This document shows, one piece after another, positions 18,218-27,485 of a stretch of DNA of 64,000 nucleotides (positions are counted from its first letter, which is position 1; the number at the start of each line of letters is the position of its first letter). This DNA comes from Streptomyces aureocirculatus (GTDB lineage Bacteria > Actinomycetota > Actinomycetes > Streptomycetales > Streptomycetaceae). The stretch lies in contig NZ_JOAP01000003.1 in the NCBI RefSeq assembly GCF_000720475.1, positions 62,001-126,000 of the forward strand, written 5' to 3'. The notes under the pieces were generated by a model. It saw only the letters and a list, made by a program, of their open reading frames with translations, searched no databases and was not told the DNA's origin. A program made the translations under genes and the position numbers.

Positions 18218-18305
18218 GTCTGTTCTGTCCGCTCTGTATGCTCTGTCTGTTCTGGCCGTCTTGGCCGTCTTGGCCGTCCTTGCCGTCTTGGCCGTGCTCT
18301 GGTCA
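18218..18305. repeat. Short pyrimidine-rich repeats between melC1 and melC2
   Basis: Clustered TCTGT units (18218-18252) followed by four or five copies of a 9-bp TTGGCCGTC-like unit (about 18253-18294). They fill the untranslated gap in the mel pair. Confidence 0.65.
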
Positions 18306-18322
18306 GGGACGCGGGGCGGGGC

Positions 18323-18793
18323 TCAGTGGAGACGGCCGGCCAGGGACTGGCGCGTGCCGAGTTCGTCGACCGCGCCGCGGGCGGCGGCCAGCGGCGTCGA
18401 GTACGACCGGTAGTGGTCGACCATGCTCAGATAACTGCCGTCGGCCCGGCGCATCAGACCGAGCGGCTTCCCGTCGACGGTGACCCGCCAGCCGCCCGGG
18501 CCGTGGACGCCCCCGCCCGTCGTCGGCTCACCCTGGATCCGCCGTCCCCGGTACGTCTCGTCGAACGCGGGCCCGCCCGGTGCCCCGGGCCGTCCCCGCT
18601 CTTCCTGCGCGGGCCCGCGCAGGACGCGGAAGGCGCCCGCGGCGCCGAGGGCGGCCGTGGCCGCGACCACGATCAGGTGACGGCGCCGCACTGTGCCGCT
18701 GCGTGTCCCCTTCGCCTCCACCGGCCCTCCCGATGTCCCCTTCGCCGTGTCTTTCGCCGAGCCTTTCGCCGTGTCCTCCGCTGTCCCTTCCAC
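18323..18793 (-). CDS. melC1: Tyrosinase cofactor/copper chaperone (MelC1 type)
   Basis: Caddie protein that binds apotyrosinase, inserts copper and carries it out of the cell. 156 aa: an N-terminal run with repeated AKG/AKDTAKG units (about 1-30), a membrane-spanning signal with RRRHLIVVAATAALGAAGAF (a possible Tat signal), then the family domain with FDETYRGRRIQG and SYLSMVDHYRSYSTPL near the C-terminus, the tyrosinase-docking segment. ATG at 18793 is the longest start; a later start nearer the signal would remove the repeats and is possible. It lies upstream of melC2 on the same strand. Confidence 0.88.
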   Translation of the reverse strand: MEGTAEDTAKGSAKDTAKGTSGGPVEAKGTRSGTVRRRHLIVVAATAALGAAGAFRVLRGPAQEERGRPGAPGGPAFDETYRGRRIQGEPTTGGGVHGPGGWRVTVDGKPLGLMRRADGSYLSMVDHYRSYSTPLAAARGAVDELGTRQSLAGRLH

Positions 18794-18847
18794 CGGGCCT
18801 CTCCACCATCCCTCTCACCGTCGGCCGGTACGCATGACGACAAGGAA

Positions 18848-19504
18848 TCAGCTCATCCAGAAGTCCCACCAGCGCGTGAGGATCAACATGCCGACGACAC
18901 CCGAATGCAGCACGGGAAGCACCCAGGTGAACTCGTCCAGGAAGGTACGCAGCCACGCGGGCGCCGGCAGGTGCGCGCGGCGCACGTTGTGCGAGGTCAC
19001 GTACCAGAACAGGACGATCGTGGCCGCCCAGGCCAGACAGCACCACAGGCAGAGCGCGTTGATCCGGTAGAGGGACTGGAATTGCAGCCAGGTGCAGAAG
19101 CCCACGCCGAAGGCCGCGCCCGCGTTCAACGTCAGCCAGTACCAGGCCGGAAGGTGGGCCCCGGCCAGCAGGCTCATGCCGACGCAGCAGACGACGGCGT
19201 ACGCGGCCAGCCCCAGCATCGGGTTGGGGAATCCGAACGCGGCGGCCTGCTCGCTCTTCATGATGCCGCCGCAGGCCACCACCGGGTTCATGCTGCACCC
19301 CGGTACGTAGTCCGGGTCCTGGAGCAGCTTGAACTTGTCGAGGGTGATGACCCAGGACGCGAGCAGGCCCGCCGCGCCCGTGAGCACGATCAGCAGCGCG
19401 AGTCCGCGCCCGGCCGCGGGGGAGGGATCCGGCCCGGCGGCGGTCGTGCGGACGTCGGCGGAGCCCTGGGCCGGTACCCGGCCCGCCGGAGTGACGGTGC
19501 GCAT
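18848..19504 (-). CDS. Vitamin K epoxide reductase (VKOR) family protein
   Basis: An integral membrane quinone-linked thiol oxidase (218 aa) that would reoxidise a DsbA-like partner during disulfide formation. It has a disordered N-terminus, four to five helices, the loop cysteines in YVPGCSMNPVVACGG and the redox CxxC motif in LCLWCCLAW. No thioredoxin domain is fused. ATG at 19504 overlaps the upstream DUF5949 stop by one base (TGATG). It lies upstream of melC1, so it may assist disulfide formation in exported proteins; this is inference. Confidence 0.88.
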   Translation of the reverse strand: MRTVTPAGRVPAQGSADVRTTAAGPDPSPAAGRGLALLIVLTGAAGLLASWVITLDKFKLLQDPDYVPGCSMNPVVACGGIMKSEQAAAFGFPNPMLGLAAYAVVCCVGMSLLAGAHLPAWYWLTLNAGAAFGVGFCTWLQFQSLYRINALCLWCCLAWAATIVLFWYVTSHNVRRAHLPAPAWLRTFLDEFTWVLPVLHSGVVGMLILTRWWDFWMS

Positions 19505-20007
19505 CAGCGGCGCGGCCCGGGTACGGGCAGCAGGCAGTGGGCCGCGTTCAGCATGGTGTCCTCGGAGCCCGCGAAGTCGCGTAGAGCTTTCTCGGAGACG
19601 GGACTGCCGGGTGTGCCCTCGGGCCAGGCCCGGGTGGTGATCATGAAGTAGGCATGGCCGCGCTGCCGGACAGCGGCGAGCCACTCCGGCGGGACGACAC
19701 ACTCCGCCCGGACGTGCGGCATGTGCACCAGTGCCTGCTCGTCCTCGATGCGGAGGCTGACGGGCAGGGAGGGGTTGCGGGCGCCATCGAGGACGGGGCC
19801 GCCGAGCGGCAGTTCCTCACTGCGCAGGAGGGTGCGCATGGCCTCGGCCGTGGCCTCGGGGCCACCTTCGGTGTCTCCCAGGGAGTAGGCCAGGAGGAAG
19901 GCCATGTCCTTCTCGTCCTCCGGGTGTTCACCGCTCCAGGCGAGGACGGCGAGGGTGCCGAGGTCGGTCACCCGGAAATCGCGCTGCTGGTCGGACGTTG
20001 AGGTCAT
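19504..20007 (-). CDS. DUF5949-family protein (copy 1)
   Basis: A 167-residue soluble protein of the Streptomyces family DUF5949, beginning MTSTSDQQRDFRVTDLGTLA. No catalytic motif is visible. It is a paralogue of the 33007-33516 gene: both share GTL near the N-terminus, LP/LT-GG, a central AL-H-P segment, W-A-V/A with a TTRAWPEG/ALRPWPEA block, and a C-terminal CLLPV. ATG at 20007 was chosen from that alignment. Translationally coupled to the VKOR gene. Function unknown. Confidence 0.82.
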   Translation of the reverse strand: MTSTSDQQRDFRVTDLGTLAVLAWSGEHPEDEKDMAFLLAYSLGDTEGGPEATAEAMRTLLRSEELPLGGPVLDGARNPSLPVSLRIEDEQALVHMPHVRAECVVPPEWLAAVRQRGHAYFMITTRAWPEGTPGSPVSEKALRDFAGSEDTMLNAAHCLLPVPGPRR

Positions 20008-20136
20008 GGGGTGCACGCTATAGACGCGCGGGGGCCATCCGGCCCCTTTTGTCACCTGTCTGGCGGAACGCGGCGACGGCATCACCCGATGGGGTCACGG
20101 GGCGCGGACGCTTGACATCGCCATCCCGGAAACACC

Positions 20137-20177
20137 GAAGGGCCGACCCGGCGGTGAGGCGCGGGGACCGGCCCTTC
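20137..20177 (-). terminator. Terminator of the small secreted-protein gene
   Basis: Inverted repeat GAAGGGCCG / CGGCCCTTC (20137-20145 and 20169-20177) with further GC pairing inside, 37 bp beyond the stop at 20214. Confidence 0.6.
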
Positions 20178-20213
20178 ACGGTCGGGCGAGACAGCCGGGT
20201 GCGACAAGTGCCC

Positions 20214-20501
20214 TTACTTGGCGAGCGGAAGCCCGCCGAGGAGCTTCGCTGGACCGTTGCCGGAGTTGACGCTCTTGGCCGCGTCGCTGACGGTCTTGAC
20301 GACGGAGTCCTTCTTCTTGCCGTCCAGCGCCTGCTCGGCGTTCGCGGTCACCGGCTTGGTGGTCTGCACGGCCTTCTCAAGAACGGGATTCAGGCCGACC
20401 TTCGGGCTGGTGGGCTTCACGTCGGTCGCGAAAGCGGGCGCGGCGGCACCGGCGATGACGATCGAGCCGGCCAGGACAGCGGCAGCCTTGAGGGACTTCA
20501 T
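20214..20501 (-). CDS. Small secreted protein
   Basis: A 95-aa exported protein: basic start MKSLKAAAVLAGSIVIAGAA, signal cleavage after PAFA, then a 70-residue Lys/Thr/Ala/Val-rich polar mature part without Cys. ATG at 20501 is preceded by AGGAAC. It resembles many short secreted Streptomyces proteins of unknown role. It stands alone, divergent from the polysaccharide locus. Confidence 0.75.
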   Translation of the reverse strand: MKSLKAAAVLAGSIVIAGAAAPAFATDVKPTSPKVGLNPVLEKAVQTTKPVTANAEQALDGKKKDSVVKTVSDAAKSVNSGNGPAKLLGGLPLAK

Positions 20502-21074
20502 CGTGTTCCTTTCTTCGGCGACTTCGGTCGCCTGTAGGGGCACCGTTCAGGCAGTCATTGCCTGTCGTCTCACTTCCCTACGCCTAACGAGCGCAGGACG
20601 GTACGGAAACCCCTGTGCGGGAAACTTCCAGGGGCCCGCACGGCTGACAGCGGGCCGCCTTATCTCATATCAACCGGTGTACTGCCCGGCGGCGTCGCCC
20701 TCCGTCACGGCGCCTCACACCGTGGGCCTGCGCAACTCGGCGAGGCCGGGGAACTGCCGTGCCGGCCATGCGTCCGGACGAGTGACGCGCCGCTCTCGCC
20801 GAGCGGCCACACGCTTCACCTCTCGACACACGCGGACAAATAGGCAGTAAATCTCGTAAAAGGGGCTACTGTTGCGCTTCCTTCTCAGTCTATTTACGTC
20901 ATAAGCGGTCAGATACACGCATTTAATCTGATCAACCCTTCTCCGCTGGGGTTCGCGCCTCTTCACACATGGAAGGCAGGTGCCGCCATGCGCCACCCTC
21001 CGGGCCCGCGTCGCGACGCGCGGCGGTAGCGCGCGTCTTCGTCGTCCTGGCTCACGGAACTCAGGGAGTCGTGC
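20502..21074. promoter_or_regulatory. 573-bp divergent intergenic region, AT-rich upstream of the polysaccharide locus
   Basis: No gene is supported here. 20830-20945 is markedly AT-richer than its surroundings (for example GTAAATCTCGTAAAA and CTATTTACGTCATAAG), which is where the polysaccharide operon promoter is expected. No exact -35/-10 pair could be assigned. Confidence 0.5.
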
Positions 21075-22241
21075 ATGCGCCCGCCCTCGAACTCCTCCCC
21101 CGCGCCGCGGGTCCTGCACATCAGTCAACCGGCCGACGGCGGTGTGGCCCGCGTGGTCACCGACCTGGTCAGGGCGCAGCGCGCCGCCGGTCTTGACGTG
21201 CGGCTCGCCTGCCCGGGCGACGGCACCCTGGCCCGCTCGGCCGGTCCCGTGCCCGTGCACACCTGGGCGGCGGCCCGTTCCCCCGGACCCGGCCTGTGGT
21301 CCGAGGTTCGCGACCTCGCGCGCCTTGTCGACGCCGTCCGGCCGACGCTCGTGCACGCGCACAGCGCCAAGGCCGGGCTCGCCGCCCGTGCCGCCGTGCG
21401 CGGCCGGGTGCCCACCGTCTTCCAGCCACACGCCTGGTCGTTCGAAGCGGTCGACGGCGGTGTCGCGCTGCTCGCCCGCGCCTGGGAGCGGCACGCGGCC
21501 CGGTGGACGGCGCGCACCCTCTGCGTCAGCGAGGCGGAACGCGAGACCGGCCGCCGTGCGGGCATCACCGGCCCCTTCTCGGTCGTTCCGAACGGCATCG
21601 ACCCGGAACGCTTCGTACCGGCGGACGATCCGTACGAGGCGCGCGCCCGGCTCCTCGCCCCGGACCGCTCCGTCGCCCGCGCCCCGCTCGTGGTGTGCGT
21701 CGGACGACTGTGCAGGCAGAAGGGTCAGGACGTCCTGCTGCGCGCCTGGTCCGAGGTGGTCGCGCGGCTGCCCGGGGCCCGTCTGGTGCTGGTCGGCGAC
21801 GGCCCGGACGCGGCGGCCCTGCGCGGTCTCGCGCATCCGTCCGTGACGTTCGCGGGCGCGGCCGAGGACACGGCGCCCTGGTACCAGGCGGCCGACGTGG
21901 TCGTCCTGCCGTCCCGCTGGGAAGGCATGGCGCTCGCCCCGCTGGAGGCCATGGCCTGCGCCAGGACGGTCGTCCTCACCGACGTGGACGGCGCCCGCGA
22001 GAGCCTGCCGGCCGCCCACCACGACCGCGCCCTGGTCCCGCCGGAGGCACCGGCCTCGTTGGCGACGGCCCTGACCGCCCTGCTGCGGGACCCGGTCCTG
22101 CGCGACCGGCTGGGCCGCGAGGGCCGCGCGCACATCCTGGACCACCACGACGTGCGCCGCACGGCGGCCGCCGTCGAAGCGGTGTACCGCGAACTTCTGG
22201 GCACGGCGCCCACCGAACACAGGGAGTGCAGTACCACGTGA
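21075..22241 (+). CDS. GT4-family glycosyltransferase (polysaccharide locus, first gene)
   Basis: A retaining GT-B glycosyltransferase (388 aa), expected to add a sugar to the lipid-linked repeat unit. The N-terminal acceptor domain begins VLHISQPADGGVARVV; the C-terminal donor domain has VVPNGIDPERF, VVCVGRLCRQKGQDVLL, and the EGMALAPLEAMAC motif holding the two conserved Glu. The donor sugar cannot be told. It is the first gene of an operon in which nearly every start overlaps the previous stop; its own stop overlaps the next GTG as GTGA. Confidence 0.9.
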   Translation: MRPPSNSSPAPRVLHISQPADGGVARVVTDLVRAQRAAGLDVRLACPGDGTLARSAGPVPVHTWAAARSPGPGLWSEVRDLARLVDAVRPTLVHAHSAKAGLAARAAVRGRVPTVFQPHAWSFEAVDGGVALLARAWERHAARWTARTLCVSEAERETGRRAGITGPFSVVPNGIDPERFVPADDPYEARARLLAPDRSVARAPLVVCVGRLCRQKGQDVLLRAWSEVVARLPGARLVLVGDGPDAAALRGLAHPSVTFAGAAEDTAPWYQAADVVVLPSRWEGMALAPLEAMACARTVVLTDVDGARESLPAAHHDRALVPPEAPASLATALTALLRDPVLRDRLGREGRAHILDHHDVRRTAAAVEAVYRELLGTAPTEHRECSTT

Positions 22242-24058
22242 GTGCGGAAAGAACCGTCACCTCGTCGTCGGGACAGCCCCGCCAAGCCGAGCGCCACCGG
22301 ACCGGCTCACTCGTCGTCGCCCCCCGGGGAGCACCGGTCGGCCGTGCCGGGCGCCGGAGCGGCCGGCCCTCCCCCCACCGGCGCCGGGCCCTGCCCCTGC
22401 TGGCCGCCGACGCACTCGCCGCCCTGACGGCGACCCTGCTGCTCCCCGGCCCGCTCCGCTCCCCGGCGCTCATGGCACTGCTGCTCGCCGGTGTCCTCGC
22501 CCTCAACCTCCAGGGACAACTGTACGAGGACACGCTCGCACCCTCCCTGCTCACCGAACTGCCCGCGCTGGGCGGCCGGATCGCCCTCGCCTGGTGCGCC
22601 ACCGCCGTCCTCACCCCCGCCGCCACCCCGGCGCTGACTCCCGCCCTGGCCCCGGACCTCGCCCTGGCACCGGAACTCGTTCCGACCGTGCCCCCGCTCA
22701 CGCCTCTTTCCCTGTCACCGGCCACCCTGCTCAGCGCGGTCGCCCTGCACGGGGTACTGGGGGCGGGTGGCCGTGCCCTGGTGCACTGGCACCGGCGGTC
22801 GGTGGTCCGGCGCCGGCCCCGACCGGTCCTGGTGCTCGGCCACGGTGGACAGGCGCGGAGCGTGGCGACGGCGCTGCTGCGGCGACCGCGGTGCGGGCTG
22901 CGGCCGGTGGGCGTGGTGGGGGAAGCCACCGACGGCGAACAGGGGCCGGGTGCGGGCCGGGGCCCGGCCGCCACCGGCACGGGCGTGGGCACGGGCGGCG
23001 CAGGGAGCGCGGGCGGGGCCTCCCCGGACGCGGGTGCGGGCATGGCCCCGGTCACCGGTGCGGGCGTGGCCGGGGGCGCGGGCACGCCCTCGGGCACAGG
23101 CGCGGGCATGGTCCCGGGCACAGGCGCGGGCACAGGCGCGGGCACGGTCCCGGGCACCGGCGCGGGCACGACCATCGGCACGACCATCGACACGGCCCCC
23201 GACGAGGAGCAGCAGGCGGGTGCCATGCCCGGACTCCCCCTGCTGGCCGACGACGACGAGCTGAACCGCGCCGTCATCCAGAACGACGTCCGGACCGTGC
23301 TCCTCCTCGCCGACCGTGCCCCCGACCACGAGTCACGGCTGACCACCCTGCGCGCCCTCGGCTGCGAACTGTGGGAGATCGATCCGCGCGGACCGACCGC
23401 CCCCACCCCGCGCGCCCCCACCCGCCCCCTGTACGTCGCCGGGTTCCGCTGCCACCCCCTCGTGTCCACGCACCGGCCGCGGCCGAGCGTGGGCAAGCGG
23501 GCGCTCGACGCGGCCGTGTCCGGCACCCTGCTCCTGCTGACCGGGCCGCTGCTCCTGACGTGCGCGCTGGTGCTGCGCGTCACCGAGGGGCCAGGGGTGA
23601 TCTTCCGTCAGGAACGCGTGGGCAAGGACGGCCGGCTGTTCACCCTCCTGAAGTTCCGCACCCACCGCCCCGCCGACCCGCAGGAGTCCGCCACGCGCTG
23701 GAGCGTCGCCGACGAGCACCGCATCAGCCCGTTCTGCCGCTTCCTGCGCAGTACCTCACTGGACGAGCTGCCGCAGCTCTGGAACGTCCTTCGCGGCGAC
23801 ATGAGCCTGGTCGGCCCGCGCCCCGAGCGCCCCTTCTTCGTGGACCGGTTCAGCAGGCGCTACCCGCACTACGCGCACCGCCACCGGATGCCGACCGGCG
23901 TCACCGGCCTCGCCCAGGTGCACGGCCTGCGCGGGGACACCTCCATCGAGGACCGGTGCCGCTTCGACAACGCCTACATCGACAGTTGGTCGCTCTGGCA
24001 GGACCTGTGCATCCTGCTGCGCACCATCGGGTGCCTGCTGCGCCGCACGGGGAGTTGA
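22238..24058 (+). CDS. Initiating sugar transferase (polyprenyl-phosphate hexose-1-P transferase)
   Basis: Starts repeat-unit synthesis by moving hexose-1-phosphate to undecaprenyl phosphate. 606 aa: N-terminal helices (about 50-190), a Rossmann-like domain (VLVLGHGGQARSVATALL) interrupted at about residues 230-327 by a Gly/Ala/Thr/Pro low-complexity insertion with repeated G-T/M-G-A units, then the catalytic domain (about 415-600) with KRALDAAVSG, FRQERVGKDGRLFTLLKFRT, STSLDELPQLWNVLRGDMSL, VGPRPE and RHRMPTGVTGLAQV. The catalytic part is complete. GTG at 22238 overlaps the preceding stop. Confidence 0.9.
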   Translation: MSAERTVTSSSGQPRQAERHRTGSLVVAPRGAPVGRAGRRSGRPSPHRRRALPLLAADALAALTATLLLPGPLRSPALMALLLAGVLALNLQGQLYEDTLAPSLLTELPALGGRIALAWCATAVLTPAATPALTPALAPDLALAPELVPTVPPLTPLSLSPATLLSAVALHGVLGAGGRALVHWHRRSVVRRRPRPVLVLGHGGQARSVATALLRRPRCGLRPVGVVGEATDGEQGPGAGRGPAATGTGVGTGGAGSAGGASPDAGAGMAPVTGAGVAGGAGTPSGTGAGMVPGTGAGTGAGTVPGTGAGTTIGTTIDTAPDEEQQAGAMPGLPLLADDDELNRAVIQNDVRTVLLLADRAPDHESRLTTLRALGCELWEIDPRGPTAPTPRAPTRPLYVAGFRCHPLVSTHRPRPSVGKRALDAAVSGTLLLLTGPLLLTCALVLRVTEGPGVIFRQERVGKDGRLFTLLKFRTHRPADPQESATRWSVADEHRISPFCRFLRSTSLDELPQLWNVLRGDMSLVGPRPERPFFVDRFSRRYPHYAHRHRMPTGVTGLAQVHGLRGDTSIEDRCRFDNAYIDSWSLWQDLCILLRTIGCLLRRTGS

Positions 24059-24063
24059 GACCC

Positions 24064-25569
24064 GTGGACCACGCCCCGCCGTGCCGGAGCGGGCCCCTTC
24101 TCCCCGCCCGGGCCGCCCTCCCCTCACGCACCACTGCGGTTTCTTCCGCTCAGCCCCTCCGGGCCATCCGAACCGTCCTGACGGTCCTGCCCGTCGTTCT
24201 CCTGGTGGCGCTGCTCGCGCTGCCCGTCCCTACCGACGGCGGCGCGGGCCCCGGGGGCACACCGGCCGACGCGTTCTCCGCCGTGGTCGTCGGCTGCGCC
24301 GTCCTGAACGCCGTCCGCGGCGCGCGCCGCCCCCTGTCCCGGACCGCCGCCGTCGTCCTCGGCCTCCCCGTCGTCGGCATCACCGCGGCCGCGTGCGCCT
24401 CCTCGTCGGCGGCCACCGCGCTCACCGGGACCGCGCGCTACCTCCAGGTCTTCGTCCTGGTGCCGGCGGCCGTCCTGCTCCTGATCCGCGACGCACGCCA
24501 GTTCCGGGTGCTCGCCTGGGCGTTCGTCGGACTCGCGCTCGTCCAGGGCGCCATCGGCGTGCACCAGAACCTCACCGGGACCGGGGCCTCGTACATGGGC
24601 GCGGACATCCGGGCCGTGGGCACCTTCGGTCCCACGGACGTCATGGGGATGGCGACGGTGGTGTCGTACGGACTTGTCGCCGCCCTGGCCCTCGCCTTCC
24701 GCCCGCACGCGCCCCGGCAGCGGGCCGCCGCGCTGACCTGCGCGGGCCTGCTGACCGTGCCGCTCGCGGTGTCCTTCAGCCGGGGCGCGTGGATCGCCAC
24801 GGCGGTGGCCTGCGGCGTGGTGCTGCTGCTCGCGGGGGCCCGGCACGCGCTGCGGGCGGCGCTCGCGGCGACGGCGGCCGCCGTGGTCCTGGTGGCCGGG
24901 CTGGGCCTGGGCTCCCAACTGCTCCAGGACCGGCTCAGCAGCATCACCCAGGTCACGGACGCCCCCGACCAGTCCGTCACCGACAGGTACGCGATGTGGG
25001 CCGCCTCCGTCGACATGTGGCGGGACCACCCGGTGACGGGCGTGGGCCTCAAGGGCTTCCCCGAGCACCGCGACGGCCACGCCTCCCTCGCGCTGTCCTC
25101 CGGCAGCGACACCGCGGGCGCCGGCAGCGGGTTCCGGCGCCAACCGCTGCTGTCCCCGCACAACATGTACCTTCTCGTCCTCAGCGAACAGGGCCTCCTC
25201 GGTCTGCTCACCCTCGCGGGCGGCTGGCTGGCGCTGCTGGTGTGCGCGGTGCGCCGGTGGGCGCGGGTACGGGACCGGCGGGGCAGTCCGGTCAGCGGCA
25301 CGGGCGGACCGGGCCGTCCGGCGGGCCGGGGGGAGCTGGACTGCGCGCTTCTCGCCTGCGGGCTGCTGGTCTGGCAGTTGGCCGACTTCATGTACGCCGA
25401 CATCGGCGGGCCTTCCACGGTGCTGACGGCGGTCGCCCTCGGGGCGTGCGGCTGGTGGGGGCTGCGGCCCCGGGCGGCCGAAGGGGCGGCCCACGAGGCG
25501 GGCGTACCGCACGAGGCGGGCGTACCGCATGAGGCGGGCGTACCGCAGGCAGCACCGGGGGCACGATGA
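24064..25569 (+). CDS. O-antigen ligase/Wzy-like polymerase
   Basis: A polytopic membrane protein (501 aa, about 10-12 helices) of the O-antigen ligase superfamily, likely the polymerase or ligase of the locus. The large outer loop with RYAMWAASVDMWRDHPVTGV, GLKGFPEHR and SPHNMYLLVLSEQGLLGL matches the family. The C-terminus ends in three HEAGVP repeats from three 18-bp units (25492-25545). GTG at 24064 is preceded by GGGAG. Its stop overlaps the flippase ATG. Confidence 0.87.
   Translation: MDHAPPCRSGPLLPARAALPSRTTAVSSAQPLRAIRTVLTVLPVVLLVALLALPVPTDGGAGPGGTPADAFSAVVVGCAVLNAVRGARRPLSRTAAVVLGLPVVGITAAACASSSAATALTGTARYLQVFVLVPAAVLLLIRDARQFRVLAWAFVGLALVQGAIGVHQNLTGTGASYMGADIRAVGTFGPTDVMGMATVVSYGLVAALALAFRPHAPRQRAAALTCAGLLTVPLAVSFSRGAWIATAVACGVVLLLAGARHALRAALAATAAAVVLVAGLGLGSQLLQDRLSSITQVTDAPDQSVTDRYAMWAASVDMWRDHPVTGVGLKGFPEHRDGHASLALSSGSDTAGAGSGFRRQPLLSPHNMYLLVLSEQGLLGLLTLAGGWLALLVCAVRRWARVRDRRGSPVSGTGGPGRPAGRGELDCALLACGLLVWQLADFMYADIGGPSTVLTAVALGACGWWGLRPRAAEGAAHEAGVPHEAGVPHEAGVPQAAPGAR
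25492..25545 (+). repeat. Three 18-bp tandem repeats at the end of the ligase gene
   Basis: Three in-frame copies of an 18-bp unit (25492-25509, 25510-25527, 25528-25545) encode HEAGVP three times. Confidence 0.85.
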
Positions 25570-27485
25570 CGACGTCTCCGTCACCCGCCGCCGCACCGCG
25601 GGAACCGACCGCCGGAGCGGATGCCGCACACGGCAGGAAGGTCGCACAGGGCACCGACGCCGCCCCCGGCACGAGCGCCACCCGCGGTGACATCCACACC
25701 GCCGCCCTCCTCACCCGCCTCGACACCGCCCCCGGAAACGGCCCCGCATCCGGCCCGGGAACCGCATCCGGCCCAGGAACCGCGCCCGGCCCGGGAACCG
25801 AACACAGCACCGGTCCCAGCACCGACCCCGACCCCGGCGCCGACCCCGGCAACGCCTTCCTCGCCAGGGCCGCCGTCGTGACCGCAGCGCTGACCGTCGC
25901 CGGGTCGCTCCTCGGGCTCGTGCGCGACCAGGCGCTCGCCCACTTCTTCGGGGCCGGGAGAGACACCGACGCCTTCCTGGTGGCGTGGACCGTGCCGGAG
26001 ATGGCGGCGACGCTGCTCATCGAGGACGGGCTCGCCTTCTTCCTGGTGCCCGCGTTCAGCCTCGCCCTGGCGCGCCGTGCCGCGTCCCCGGACCCGGATC
26101 CGGTACGCGCCCTGGTCGCCGCCTCGCTGCCGCGGATGGCCCTGTGCTTCGTGGCCGCCGGCCTCGCCCTCGCCGCCACCGCCCCGCTCCTGGTCGCGCT
26201 GCTCGCGCCGGGCCTCCCGGACCCCGGGCTCGCCGTGGACTGCACCCGGCTGACCGCCACCTGCACCCTGACCTTCGGCCTCGCGGGCTACTGCAGCGCG
26301 GCGCTCCGCGCCCACCGGCGCTTCGTGGCCCCCGCGTCCGTGTACGTCGTCTACAACACCGCCATCATCGCCGCCCTGTTCCTGCTCGCCGCGCCCTTCG
26401 GCGTGCGCGCGGCGGCGGTGGGCGTCGCCCTCGGCGGGGCGTTCATGGTCGCCGTACAGGCCCCCTCACTGTGGCGGCAGTTGCGCCGCCGGGCCGTAAC
26501 CGCGCCACGGACGGAGAAGGCGACCGCCGTGCGCCTGGAGACCGCCGTCATCTGGACGGTGCTGCTGTTCGCGCTGTGCCGCCAGTCGCAGGTCCTGATC
26601 GAGCGCTTCCTCGCGTCCTCGCTGCCCGCCGGGGCGATCTCGCACCTGAACTACGCGCAGAAGGTCGCGCAGATGCCGATGGTCCTGTCGCTGATGCTGT
26701 GCACCGTCACCTTCCCGGTGGTCGCGCGGGCGCTGGCCGAGGGCGACACGGACCGGGCGCGCGACCGCGTCGAACGGGACCTGGTGCTCGCCGGGTGCGT
26801 GGTGCTGTCCGGCGCCGCCGCGATCGTCGCGTGCGCCCCCGCCCTGGTGCAGTTGCTCTTCCAGCACGGCGCGTTCACCGGCGCGGACACCGCCGCCACG
26901 GCGGGCGTGATGCGGGTGTACGCGCTGGGCCTGCTCGGCCACACCCTTGTGGGCGCCCTCGCCCGCGCGCACTTCTCCGTCGGCAGGACCACCTGGGCGC
27001 CGCTGGCCGCGATGGGCGTCGGCATCGTCACCACGGCCGGCCTCGGCTTCCTGAGCGTGGGCGCCTGGGGCGTGTACGGGATCGCGGGCGCCAACGCGAC
27101 CGGCATCTGCGTCACCGCGCTGCTCCTGCTGCTCGCGCCGGGGCCGCGCGGCGTACCCCTGCGCACACGCGCCGTCACCGGACAGCTCGCCCGGCTTGTC
27201 CTCACCGCCGCCGCGTCCGCGGCACTGGGCGCCGCGTGCGCCCACCCGGTCCGGCCGCCCGCACTCGCCGTCCTGGTCGGTGGCCTGGTGGTGGCGACCT
27301 CGTTCCTGCTCGTCGGCCGGGCCCTGGGGGCGGGCCCCTGCGGGTCGGCCCTGCGCTTCTTCGGGACCCGGCTGCGCGGCTCCGGTCCCGCACCGCGCGG
27401 GTACGGGGCCGCCGCGCTGCGCGCCGCCGTCGTACGCGCCCGTGCCCTTCGCCCCGACACACGAAAGCGACGCCATGACCGTTGA
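25566..27485 (+). CDS. MurJ/MviN-like lipid-linked oligosaccharide flippase
   Basis: A MOP-superfamily exporter (639 aa) that would flip the undecaprenyl-linked repeat unit across the membrane, filling the Wzx role. Residues 1-95 are low complexity with repeated GPGTA units, then about 14 helices follow, with LVRDQALAHFFGAGRDTDAF typical of MurJ near the start of the core and LLFQHGAFTGADT near the middle. It is not expected to be the housekeeping MurJ, which lies elsewhere in Streptomyces. ATG overlaps the preceding stop as ATGA; the end overlaps the deacetylase gene by 11 bp. Confidence 0.88.
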   Translation: MTTSPSPAAAPREPTAGADAAHGRKVAQGTDAAPGTSATRGDIHTAALLTRLDTAPGNGPASGPGTASGPGTAPGPGTEHSTGPSTDPDPGADPGNAFLARAAVVTAALTVAGSLLGLVRDQALAHFFGAGRDTDAFLVAWTVPEMAATLLIEDGLAFFLVPAFSLALARRAASPDPDPVRALVAASLPRMALCFVAAGLALAATAPLLVALLAPGLPDPGLAVDCTRLTATCTLTFGLAGYCSAALRAHRRFVAPASVYVVYNTAIIAALFLLAAPFGVRAAAVGVALGGAFMVAVQAPSLWRQLRRRAVTAPRTEKATAVRLETAVIWTVLLFALCRQSQVLIERFLASSLPAGAISHLNYAQKVAQMPMVLSLMLCTVTFPVVARALAEGDTDRARDRVERDLVLAGCVVLSGAAAIVACAPALVQLLFQHGAFTGADTAATAGVMRVYALGLLGHTLVGALARAHFSVGRTTWAPLAAMGVGIVTTAGLGFLSVGAWGVYGIAGANATGICVTALLLLLAPGPRGVPLRTRAVTGQLARLVLTAAASAALGAACAHPVRPPALAVLVGGLVVATSFLLVGRALGAGPCGSALRFFGTRLRGSGPAPRGYGAAALRAAVVRARALRPDTRKRRHDR

